A model generated the notes under the pieces. That model was given only the letters and a program-made list of their open reading frames with translations. It was not told the origin of the DNA and did no database searches. Both the position numbers and the translations under genes were made by a program. 11,941 bases of DNA, taken from an uncultured Bacilli bacterium (GTDB taxonomy: Bacteria > Bacillota_I > Bacilli_A > RF39 > UBA660). Positions 7,017-11,941 of the stretch are shown piece after piece (position 1 is the stretch's first letter; each line of letters begins with the position of its first letter). The DNA lies in the NCBI GenBank assembly GCA_934096405.1, contig CAKOLW010000024.1:1-11941 (forward strand). The letters are read 5' to 3'.

Positions 7017-7045
7017 ATTATACTATAATTTAAAGATAAAATCTA
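7017..7045 (-). promoter_or_regulatory. Candidate promoter of recU-ponA
   Basis: On the minus strand there is a perfect -10, TATAAT (7022 to 7017). The -35 at 17 bases is poor (TAGATT, 7045 to 7040). The start point would be near 7010, giving a very short leader that begins at the RBS. The -10 is convincing, the -35 is not. Confidence 0.4.
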
Positions 7046-7070
7046 TTTTACTTAGTTTTTTGAAAAAAAT

Positions 7071-7126
7071 TGTGTAAAATTAGACATAAATTTAACATTG
7101 AATGCGTAAAATAAAAATGTGTAAAA
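7071..7126 (-). promoter_or_regulatory. Cluster of DnaA-box-like 9-mers
   Basis: On the minus strand TTTTACACA occurs at 7071-7079 and 7118-7126, and TTTTACGCA at 7103-7111. The first two fit the DnaA-box consensus TTWTNCACA exactly; the third has one mismatch. All have the same orientation within 56 bases, in the recU/hrcA divergent region. No dnaA or dnaN is nearby, so this would be a regulatory or titration cluster, not oriC. It could also be chance or an operator for another protein. Confidence 0.35.
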
Positions 7127-7129
7127 AAG

Positions 7130-7156
7130 TTAGCACTCATCTATTGACATTGCTAA
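7130..7156 (+). promoter_or_regulatory. CIRCE operator 1 (over the -35)
   Basis: TTAGCACTC, a 9-base spacer, then CATTGCTAA. The left half is perfect. The right half differs from GAGTGCTAA at two of nine positions. The spacing is canonical. Outer arms GTTAGCA and TGCTAAC (7129-7135, 7151-7157) match perfectly. The element straddles the -35 hexamer, so bound HrcA would block RNA polymerase. Confidence 0.85.
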
Positions 7157-7172
7157 CAAGTAGTACTATAAT
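7144..7172 (+). promoter_or_regulatory. Sigma-A promoter of hrcA-grpE-dnaK-dnaJ
   Basis: TTGACA (7144-7149), 17-base spacer, TATAAT (7167-7172): a full consensus. Transcription should start near 7178-7180. A maximal promoter fits an operon kept down by a repressor and released on heat stress. Confidence 0.92.
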
Positions 7173-7176
7173 GTAT

Positions 7177-7202
7177 TTAGCACTTGGATATGAGAGTGCT
7201 AG
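7177..7202 (+). promoter_or_regulatory. CIRCE operator 2 (at the transcription start)
   Basis: TTAGCACTT and GAGTGCTAG are separated by 8 bases, one fewer than the usual nine. Each half differs from consensus at one base, and both differences remain G-U pairs in RNA. It lies at the 5' end of the transcript, just before the hrcA RBS, so it can act as DNA operator and as mRNA hairpin. Confidence 0.82.
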
Positions 7203-7204
7203 TT

Positions 7205-7210
7205 GGAGGA
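7205..7210 (+). promoter_or_regulatory. hrcA: RBS that decides the hrcA start
   Basis: GGAGGA precedes ATG 7214. The in-frame TTG at 7184 lies inside CIRCE 2 and close to the transcription start, so it is not a credible start. Confidence 0.85.
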
Positions 7211-7213
7211 AAT

Positions 7214-8221
7214 ATGTTAGGAACAAGACAAAAAGAACTTATGAAAGCTATTGTTGAAGAATACATAAGTACAGCACGTCCAGTTGGAAGTAAACACTTA
7301 TGTAAAAAGTTCAAAGTATCAAGTGCAACTATAAGAAATGATATGAGTTTGTTAGAAGAACTTGGATACTTAGAAAAACAACATATATCTTCTGGAAGAG
7401 TACCATCAAGTTTAGGGTACAGATATTATGTAGATAACTTAATGGAACCTAAAAAGATAAGTGGAGAAGATATGCTTAAGTTACAGACTATATTTTCAAA
7501 TAATGAATTGAATCTAAATGATGCAATTTTAAAAAGTTTGGAAATAGTAAGTGATATTACTAATTATACATCTGTAATATTAGGTAGTACTTCTAATGAG
7601 AACTTACTTGAAAAGGTAGAAATTATACCAATTAGTGATGGAAATGTAGTAGCAATAGTCGTTACTGATAAAGGACATGTAGAAAATAAAAATATTAATA
7701 TACCTAATACTATTGATATGAAAGAAGTGTCTAAAACAGCTGAACTATTAAATAAAATGCTAAGACATACTCCTATTAATGAAGTCCCTAGTAAACTTGA
7801 ATTTGAGATAAAACCTATAATTGGAAACTATGTTAAAGATTATGAAGTTTTATATAATGCTTTCTATGAGGCATTAAGTTCATTTCAAAATAATAGAGAT
7901 GTTCATTTTGAAGGAAAAGCTAATATATTAAAACAACCAGAATTCAATACAGTTGATAGTGTTAAAAACATTATAAGTAAATTTGAAAGTAAAGAATTAG
8001 TGAGTAAAATTGAAGAAACTGATGATGAGGTTAAAGTATATATTGGTGTAGAAAGTGAACTTGATGATAATGTAACAGTTATTAAAACTAAGTATGAAGC
8101 AGGTGGTAAAGTTGGTACAATCGCCATTATTGGTCCTAAAAGAATGGATTATGAAAGAGTACTCAATATGCTAGAGTACATTAAAGGCGAGATTAATAAG
8201 AAAGGCGGTAATGATGAATAA
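7214..8221 (+). CDS. hrcA: Heat-inducible transcription repressor HrcA
   Basis: The protein has 335 residues. It is a dimeric repressor that binds CIRCE DNA and controls class I heat-shock genes; in Bacillus it needs GroEL to stay active. The N-terminal winged helix-turn-helix (about 1-75) starts with MLGTRQKELMKAIVEEYI and contains the recognition region KVSSATIRNDMSLLEELGYL and the wing SSGRVPSSLGYRYYVD. The rest is the GAF-like dimer domain, ending in the family motif around IGPKRMDYERVLNMLEYI. The length fits the family (about 340). It is the first gene of the operon behind two CIRCE sites, so it is autoregulated. Its end overlaps grpE by 8 bases. Confidence 0.97.
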   Translation: MLGTRQKELMKAIVEEYISTARPVGSKHLCKKFKVSSATIRNDMSLLEELGYLEKQHISSGRVPSSLGYRYYVDNLMEPKKISGEDMLKLQTIFSNNELNLNDAILKSLEIVSDITNYTSVILGSTSNENLLEKVEIIPISDGNVVAIVVTDKGHVENKNINIPNTIDMKEVSKTAELLNKMLRHTPINEVPSKLEFEIKPIIGNYVKDYEVLYNAFYEALSSFQNNRDVHFEGKANILKQPEFNTVDSVKNIISKFESKELVSKIEETDDEVKVYIGVESELDDNVTVIKTKYEAGGKVGTIAIIGPKRMDYERVLNMLEYIKGEINKKGGNDE

Positions 8222-8726
8222 AGAATCAGAAGTTAAAGAAACTAAAAAACCGAAAAAAGAAAATAAGAATGAAAAAATAATTGAAGAATTAAATGAAAAG
8301 ATTGGTCTTTTAGAAGATAAGAATAAAAGATTACAAGCTGAATTCATTAATTATAGAACAAGAACTGATAATGAAAAATCAGAACTTATTAAATATGAAG
8401 GAGAAGGTATAATTAAGAAGATACTTGATGTAACAGATGACTTTGAAAGAGCAATACTTATGGATGATAATGATTTATCTGATGAAGTTAGTTTGTTTTT
8501 AAAAGGTTTCAAAATGATTTATACTAGACTTCTTGGAATACTTGATGAGATGGATGTTAAAGTGTTAGATATTGAAGGAAAAGAATTTGATCCTACTACT
8601 TCAGAAGCAGTTTTAACTGAGCATGATGATAGTAAACCTGAAAATGTAGTACTTGAAGTACTAAAGAAAGGTTATACTTATAAAGAAAAATTAATTAGAC
8701 CAGCAATGGTTAAAGTAAATAAATAA
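8214..8726 (+). CDS. grpE: Nucleotide exchange factor GrpE
   Basis: The protein has 170 residues. It is a homodimeric cochaperone that releases ADP from DnaK. A charged disordered head (1-20) leads to a long coiled-coil helix (about 20-60, NEKIGLLEDKNKRLQAEFINYR). The C-terminal beta domain carries the family motif GKEFDPTTSEAV (122-133) and GYTYKEKLIRPAMVKV near the end. The position usually held by His or Asn in xEA(V/L) is Ser here. Two starts are possible, ATG 8211 and ATG 8214. The RBS AAGGCGGT (8202-8209, one mismatch to AAGGAGGT) sits at the distance seen at dnaD and dnaK when 8214 is used. The start overlaps hrcA, suggesting translational coupling. Confidence 0.96.
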   Translation: MNKESEVKETKKPKKENKNEKIIEELNEKIGLLEDKNKRLQAEFINYRTRTDNEKSELIKYEGEGIIKKILDVTDDFERAILMDDNDLSDEVSLFLKGFKMIYTRLLGILDEMDVKVLDIEGKEFDPTTSEAVLTEHDDSKPENVVLEVLKKGYTYKEKLIRPAMVKVNK

Positions 8727-8735
8727 TAAATAAGG

Positions 8736-8744
8736 AAAGGTGAT
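8736..8744 (+). promoter_or_regulatory. dnaK: Extended RBS that decides the dnaK start
   Basis: AAAGGTGAT precedes ATG 8749. The in-frame GTG at 8740 lies inside the RBS and would add three residues before the canonical MSKIIGIDLGTT start. Confidence 0.85.
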
Positions 8745-8748
8745 AAAT

Positions 8749-10572
8749 ATGAGTAAAATAATAGGTATAGACTTAGGTACAACAAATAGTTGTGTCGCAG
8801 TATTAGAAGGAGGTAAACCAAGTGTTATAACTAATGCTGAAGGAGAACGTACTACTCCAAGTGTTGTTAGTTATAAAAATGGTGAAATTAAGGTTGGTAC
8901 AGTTGCTAAAAACGAAGCTATTACAAGTAGTGATGTAGTTAGAAGTAATAAAAGATATATAGGTACTGATCATAAATTCCATGTAAATGGAAAAGATGTT
9001 ACTTCAGTAGAAGTAAGTGCACAAATATTAATGAAATTAAAGAAAGATGCAGAGGCATATTTAAATGATAAAGTAACTAAAGCAGTTATAACAGTTCCAG
9101 CATATTTTAATGATGCACAAAGACAAGCAACTAAAGATGCTGGTAAAGTAGCTGGACTAGAAGTAGAAAGAATTATAAATGAACCTACTGCAGCCGCTAT
9201 TGCATATGGTATTGATAAACAAGATAAAAATCAAAAAATCTTAGTTTATGACTTAGGTGGCGGTACATTCGATGTATCTGTTCTAGAGATAGGTGACGGA
9301 GTATATGAAGTACTTGCTACAGCAGGTAATAATAAACTAGGTGGAGATGATTTCGACCAAAGATTAATAGATTACTTAGTAAGTGAATTTAAGAAAGAGA
9401 ATGGTATTGATTTAAGTCAAGATAAACTTGCACTTCAAAGATTAAAAGATGCTGCTGAAAAAGCTAAGAAAGATTTATCAAGTGCAGTAACAACTAATAT
9501 TAGTTTACCATTCATAACTCAAGGAAGTAATGGTCCATTACACTTAGAAAAATCTATTACAAGAGCTAAATTTGAAGAATTAATTAGTGATTTAGTAGAA
9601 AGTACTACTAAACAAGTTAAAGATGCATTAAAAGAAGCAAATTTAAATGCAAGCGATTTAGATAAAGTATTACTTGTAGGTGGATCTACTCGTATTCCAT
9701 GTGTTCAAGAACTTGTTAAACGTGAAACTGGTAAAGAACCAAGTAAAGAAGTTAACCCTGATGAAGTAGTTGCTATGGGAGCTGCTATTCAAGGTGGAGT
9801 TCTTACTGGTGAAGTTGATGATTTAGTACTTCTTGATGTTACACCATTAAGTTTAGGTATTGAAACATTAGGTAATGTTATGACAGTATTAATTCCAAGA
9901 AATACAACAATTCCTACAACTAAGAGTCAAGTATTTAGTACCGCTGTAGATAATCAACCAGCTGTAGACATTCATATCTTACAAGGTGAAAGACCAATGG
10001 CTGCTGATAATAAAACTCTTGGAAGATTCCAACTTTCAGATATTCCACCAGCACCAAGAGGAGTACCACAAATTGAAGTATCATTTGATATAGATGCTAA
10101 TGGTATAGTTAATGTTAAAGCTAAAGATTTAGGTACTAATAAAGAACAAAAAATAACTATTACATCTAGTACTAACCTTACTGATGCTGAAATAGATAAA
10201 ATGATGAAAGAAGCAGAAGCTAATAAAGAAGCAGATGCTAAGAGAAAAGAAGAAGCAGAAGTTAAAAATGAAACTGAGCAAATGATTTTCACAAGTGAAA
10301 AAGCCATTAAAGATTTAGGCGACAAAGTAACTGAAGATGAAAAGAAAGAAATTAATGAATTGATAGATAATGCTAAAAAAGCAATGGAAGGTAGTGACAT
10401 TGAAGCAATAAAAGCATCTAAAGATAAACTTAGTGAAAAAGCAATGGCTTTAAGTGCTAGAGTTTACGAAGAAGCAGCTAAAGCTAGTCAAGCTCAACAA
10501 GCAAATAATAATAGTGAAAATACTGAATCATCTAATGATGGAGTAAAAGAAGCTAATTATGAAGAAAAATAA
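8749..10572 (+). CDS. dnaK: Chaperone protein DnaK (Hsp70)
   Basis: The protein has 607 residues, close to Bacillus DnaK. It is an ATP-driven cytoplasmic chaperone that binds exposed hydrophobic segments with DnaJ and GrpE. The nucleotide-binding domain shows IGIDLGTTNSCVAV (5-18), the second phosphate motif VYDLGGGTFDVSV (166-178) and the adenosine motif VLLVGGSTRIP (307-317). The interdomain linker is around LVLLDVTPLSLG (359-370). The beta substrate-binding domain runs to about 475, then the helical lid. The tail is rich in Gln, Asn and Ser and ends NYEEK, related to the usual acidic DnaK terminus. It lies 22 bases after grpE, controlled from the hrcA promoter. A hairpin separates it from dnaJ. 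Confidence 0.99.
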   Translation: MSKIIGIDLGTTNSCVAVLEGGKPSVITNAEGERTTPSVVSYKNGEIKVGTVAKNEAITSSDVVRSNKRYIGTDHKFHVNGKDVTSVEVSAQILMKLKKDAEAYLNDKVTKAVITVPAYFNDAQRQATKDAGKVAGLEVERIINEPTAAAIAYGIDKQDKNQKILVYDLGGGTFDVSVLEIGDGVYEVLATAGNNKLGGDDFDQRLIDYLVSEFKKENGIDLSQDKLALQRLKDAAEKAKKDLSSAVTTNISLPFITQGSNGPLHLEKSITRAKFEELISDLVESTTKQVKDALKEANLNASDLDKVLLVGGSTRIPCVQELVKRETGKEPSKEVNPDEVVAMGAAIQGGVLTGEVDDLVLLDVTPLSLGIETLGNVMTVLIPRNTTIPTTKSQVFSTAVDNQPAVDIHILQGERPMAADNKTLGRFQLSDIPPAPRGVPQIEVSFDIDANGIVNVKAKDLGTNKEQKITITSSTNLTDAEIDKMMKEAEANKEADAKRKEEAEVKNETEQMIFTSEKAIKDLGDKVTEDEKKEINELIDNAKKAMEGSDIEAIKASKDKLSEKAMALSARVYEEAAKASQAQQANNNSENTESSNDGVKEANYEEK

Positions 10573-10573
10573 T

Positions 10574-10595
10574 AAAGGGCGTTAATTCGCCTTTT
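10574..10595 (+). terminator. Hairpin between dnaK and dnaJ (partial terminator or mRNA-stability element)
   Basis: AAAGGGCG and CGCCTTTT form an 8-bp stem with one G-U pair and a TTAATT loop, directly after the dnaK stop. The four T belong to the stem and only ATACTCTTT follows, so termination would be inefficient. It could lower dnaJ transcription relative to dnaK or protect the dnaK mRNA 3' end. Confidence 0.6.
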
Positions 10596-10614
10596 ATACT
10601 CTTTAGGAGGATGT

Positions 10615-11778
10615 ATGAAAGACAAAAGAGATTATTATGAGGTATTAGGTGTATCTAAAGATGCTAGTGAAGACGAAATAAAAAGTGCTTTTAGACGTTT
10701 AGCTAAGAAATATCATCCTGATATATGTAAAGATCCTGATGGACCAGAAAAGTTTAAGGAAGCACAAGAAGCATATTCTGTTTTGAGTAATAAAGAAGAA
10801 AGAGCAAAATATGATAGATTTGGCCATGCTGCATTTTCTAATGGTGCTAGTGGTGGCGCAGGAGGATTTTCTGGATTTGGTAATGGCTTTGGCGGATTCT
10901 CTGGATTTCAAGGAAACTTTAGTGAAGAAGATATGGAAAGTATTTTTGATAGATTCTTCGGAAGAGATGAATATTCTTCATTTAGTAGTGGATTTGGAAG
11001 TAAAAAGAATCGTACTAAAAGGGGTAATGACTTAGTATATACTTTAAAGATAGATTTTATGGATGCAGTATTTGGTGCTAAAAAGACTGTATCTATAGAT
11101 GTAGTAAGTAATTGTGAAACCTGTCAAGGTAAAGGTGGACTTGGTGAAAAAACTTGTCCTACATGTAATGGAAGAGGTAGTGTTATTGGAGAAGTAGCAA
11201 CTATATTAGGTAGAATTCAAACTAAAGTTACATGTAAAGAATGCGGTGGATCTGGAGTAATTTATGATAAAACATGTTCTGATTGCCGTGGTAAAGGTAA
11301 AATTAAACAAAGAAAAACTTATGAAATTGAAGTTCCTAAAGGAATTAATACTGGTGAACAAATTAGATTAAGTGGAAAAGGTGAAGCTGGCGTTAATGGT
11401 GGAGAGAATGGAGACTTATATATTGAGTTCGTAGTTAGTCCACATCCTTTATATACTAGAAAATCAAGTGATTTATATATGGAATTACCTGTAACAATTA
11501 CTGATTTAGTATTAGGTACTAATAAAGAAATTAATACTTTATATGGACCTATTGAACTTAAGATAAGTGATGGTAGTCAACCTGGAGAAATCTTACGTGT
11601 AAGAGGAAAAGGAATCGCAGATGTACATACTGGAAAGATAGGAGATTTATATATAACACTTAAATTAGTATTACCTAATAAACTTAACAGAACACAAAAA
11701 GATTTATTTAAAGAATTAGCTAATACTGAATTAGATGATAATGAAGCATTTAGAAAGTTTGAAAAGTTGAATAAGTAA
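10615..11778 (+). CDS. dnaJ: Chaperone protein DnaJ (Hsp40, type I)
   Basis: The protein has 387 residues. It delivers substrates to DnaK and stimulates its ATPase. The J domain (about 5-70) has the HPD triad at 34-36. A Gly/Phe-rich region follows (about 75-127), with the acidic helix EEDMESIFDRFFG inside it. Four zinc-binding CxxCxGxG repeats lie at 167-174, 181-188, 207-214 and 221-228. The two C-terminal beta domains complete a type I DnaJ. All key residues are present. ATG 10615 follows the strong RBS AGGAGG (10605-10610). It is the last gene of the operon, and its stop codon lies in the loop of the terminator. No prmA-type methyltransferase gene, often seen after dnaJ in Bacillota, is recognisable downstream. 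Confidence 0.98.
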   Translation: MKDKRDYYEVLGVSKDASEDEIKSAFRRLAKKYHPDICKDPDGPEKFKEAQEAYSVLSNKEERAKYDRFGHAAFSNGASGGAGGFSGFGNGFGGFSGFQGNFSEEDMESIFDRFFGRDEYSSFSSGFGSKKNRTKRGNDLVYTLKIDFMDAVFGAKKTVSIDVVSNCETCQGKGGLGEKTCPTCNGRGSVIGEVATILGRIQTKVTCKECGGSGVIYDKTCSDCRGKGKIKQRKTYEIEVPKGINTGEQIRLSGKGEAGVNGGENGDLYIEFVVSPHPLYTRKSSDLYMELPVTITDLVLGTNKEINTLYGPIELKISDGSQPGEILRVRGKGIADVHTGKIGDLYITLKLVLPNKLNRTQKDLFKELANTELDDNEAFRKFEKLNK

Positions 11779-11800
11779 ATTTATTCAATTTTTTCTTTTT
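11767..11800 (+). terminator. Intrinsic terminator of the dnaK operon
   Basis: TTGAATAA (11767-11774) pairs with TTATTCAA (11781-11788) around a 6-base loop that holds most of the dnaJ stop codon. Six T follow at 11789-11794, then C and five more T. The stem is AT-rich but perfect, and the T-run is strong. Confidence 0.8.
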
Positions 11801-11818
11801 GAAATTGTCAAAAATCTC

Positions 11819-11847
11819 TTGAATAACAATTTATGATTTGATAAAAT
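11819..11847 (+). promoter_or_regulatory. Candidate extended -10 promoter for the last gene
   Basis: TTGAAT (11819-11824), 17-base spacer, TAAAAT (11842-11847) preceded by TG at 11839-11840. The start point would be near 11854. It lies right after the dnaJ terminator, which supports a new transcription unit. Confidence 0.55.
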
Positions 11848-11864
11848 TAAATAGTAAAAAGTAG

Positions 11865-11870
11865 AAGGAG
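11865..11870 (+). promoter_or_regulatory. RBS of the last, partial gene
   Basis: AAGGAG lies 9 bases before ATG 11880. Confidence 0.6.
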
Positions 11871-11879
11871 TACAAAACT

Positions 11880-11941
11880 ATGGAAAGAATAATTCTCTTT
11901 GAATTAAGTACCAAACTTGGTACGAATTTCGGGGGGGGTTA
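11880..11941 (+). CDS. Start of an unrecognised gene, cut by the window edge
   Basis: Twenty codons are visible, beginning MERIILFELSTKLGTNF and then three glycines from a run of G. I do not recognise the protein. Support comes from the promoter at 11819-11847 and the RBS at 11865-11870. The last bases look unlike the rest of the window (eight G in a row), so the sequence near the edge may be unreliable. It could instead be the beginning of a structured leader RNA. Confidence 0.4.
   Translation, partial: MERIILFELSTKLGTNFGGG
11908..11923. repeat. Perfect inverted repeat near the right edge
   Basis: GTACCAA-AC-TTGGTAC has 7-bp perfect arms, flanked by shorter AATT matches on both sides. It lies within the first codons of the partial gene. 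What follows is G-rich, so it is not an intrinsic terminator. Confidence 0.6.

Noticed and set aside
7071..7126. Replication origin
   Set aside because: There are only two exact DnaA-box matches, no dnaA, dnaN or rpmH genes, and no clear unwinding element distinct from the general AT-richness.
7184..7213. TTG start for hrcA
   Set aside because: It lies inside CIRCE 2 only a few bases from the predicted transcription start. ATG 7214 has an RBS and gives the family N-terminus.
9972..10400. Minus-strand open frame inside dnaK
   Set aside because: It is a hydrophobic, Ser/Leu-rich translation typical of the antisense of charged lid sequence, with no promoter or RBS. Similar shadows in hrcA and dnaJ were dropped for the same reason.
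10811..11035. Second-frame open reading frame within the dnaJ Gly/Phe region
   Set aside because: Repetitive G/F coding leaves other frames open. There is no RBS, and dnaJ is intact in its own frame.
11850..11941. T-box-like leader suggested by GGAGTAC and the inverted repeat at 11908-11923
   Set aside because: No AGAGAG motif, specifier loop or TGG(N)ACC antiterminator sequence can be seen before the window ends. A normal RBS-ATG explains the same bases.
1..11941. UGA read as tryptophan (Mollicutes code)
   Set aside because: Tryptophans are TGG throughout, and TGA ends cca just before the dnaD start.
1..11941. tRNA, rRNA, CRISPR array, insertion sequence
   Set aside because: I saw no cloverleaf-like sequence, regular repeat-spacer pattern, transposase motif or terminal repeats with target duplications.

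Overview
The window is strongly AT-rich DNA (base content low in G+C by eye) from a Bacillota-type bacterium that uses the standard bacterial code: tryptophans are TGG, and TGA acts as a stop at the end of cca. The gene set points to class Bacilli or a close relative. It has DnaD and RecU, a recU-ponA pair convergent with dnaD-nth (the arrangement I recall from Bacillus, without ypoC), and an hrcA-grpE-dnaK-dnaJ operon with CIRCE operators. A PBP1A-type enzyme means the cell makes peptidoglycan. An uncultured low-GC gut lineage would fit, but I cannot fix the genus.

Layout. (1) 1-1123: the 3' end of one DUF1016/YhcG-type PDDEXK nuclease gene, followed by a complete second copy. The two share a nearly identical stretch (1-147 against 947-1093), so this is a tandem accessory-gene duplication. 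(2) 1129-3471: a plus-strand housekeeping operon, cca (tRNA nucleotidyltransferase), dnaD (replication initiation) and nth (endonuclease III), with overlapping or nearly overlapping genes and a terminator at 3549-3576. (3) 3582-6999: a minus-strand operon, recU (Holliday-junction resolvase) then ponA (bifunctional class A PBP with extra C-terminal modules), separated by 2 bases and ending in its own terminator. (4) 7000-7213: a divergent control region. It carries a consensus sigma-A promoter (TTGACA-N17-TATAAT) flanked by two non-canonical CIRCE elements, plus a short cluster of DnaA-box-like 9-mers and a weak promoter for recU. (5) 7214-11778: the heat-shock operon hrcA-grpE-dnaK-dnaJ, with a hairpin between dnaK and dnaJ and a terminator whose loop contains the dnaJ stop codon. 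(6) 11819-11941: a promoter, RBS and first 20 codons of an unrecognised gene, running into a run of eight G at the window edge.

How it works together. HrcA should repress its own operon through the two CIRCE sites. GrpE, DnaK and DnaJ form the Hsp70 folding machine that restores proteostasis. RecU and PBP1 link chromosome recombination and segregation with wall synthesis. The cca-dnaD-nth operon covers tRNA maturation, replication initiation and base-excision repair. The nuclease pair is the only clearly accessory part. I see no tRNA, rRNA, CRISPR array, transposase or integrase. I did not find a convincing undescribed multi-gene system. The most unusual items are the nuclease duplication, the architecture of the hrcA control region, the PBP C-terminus and the DnaA-box-like cluster.
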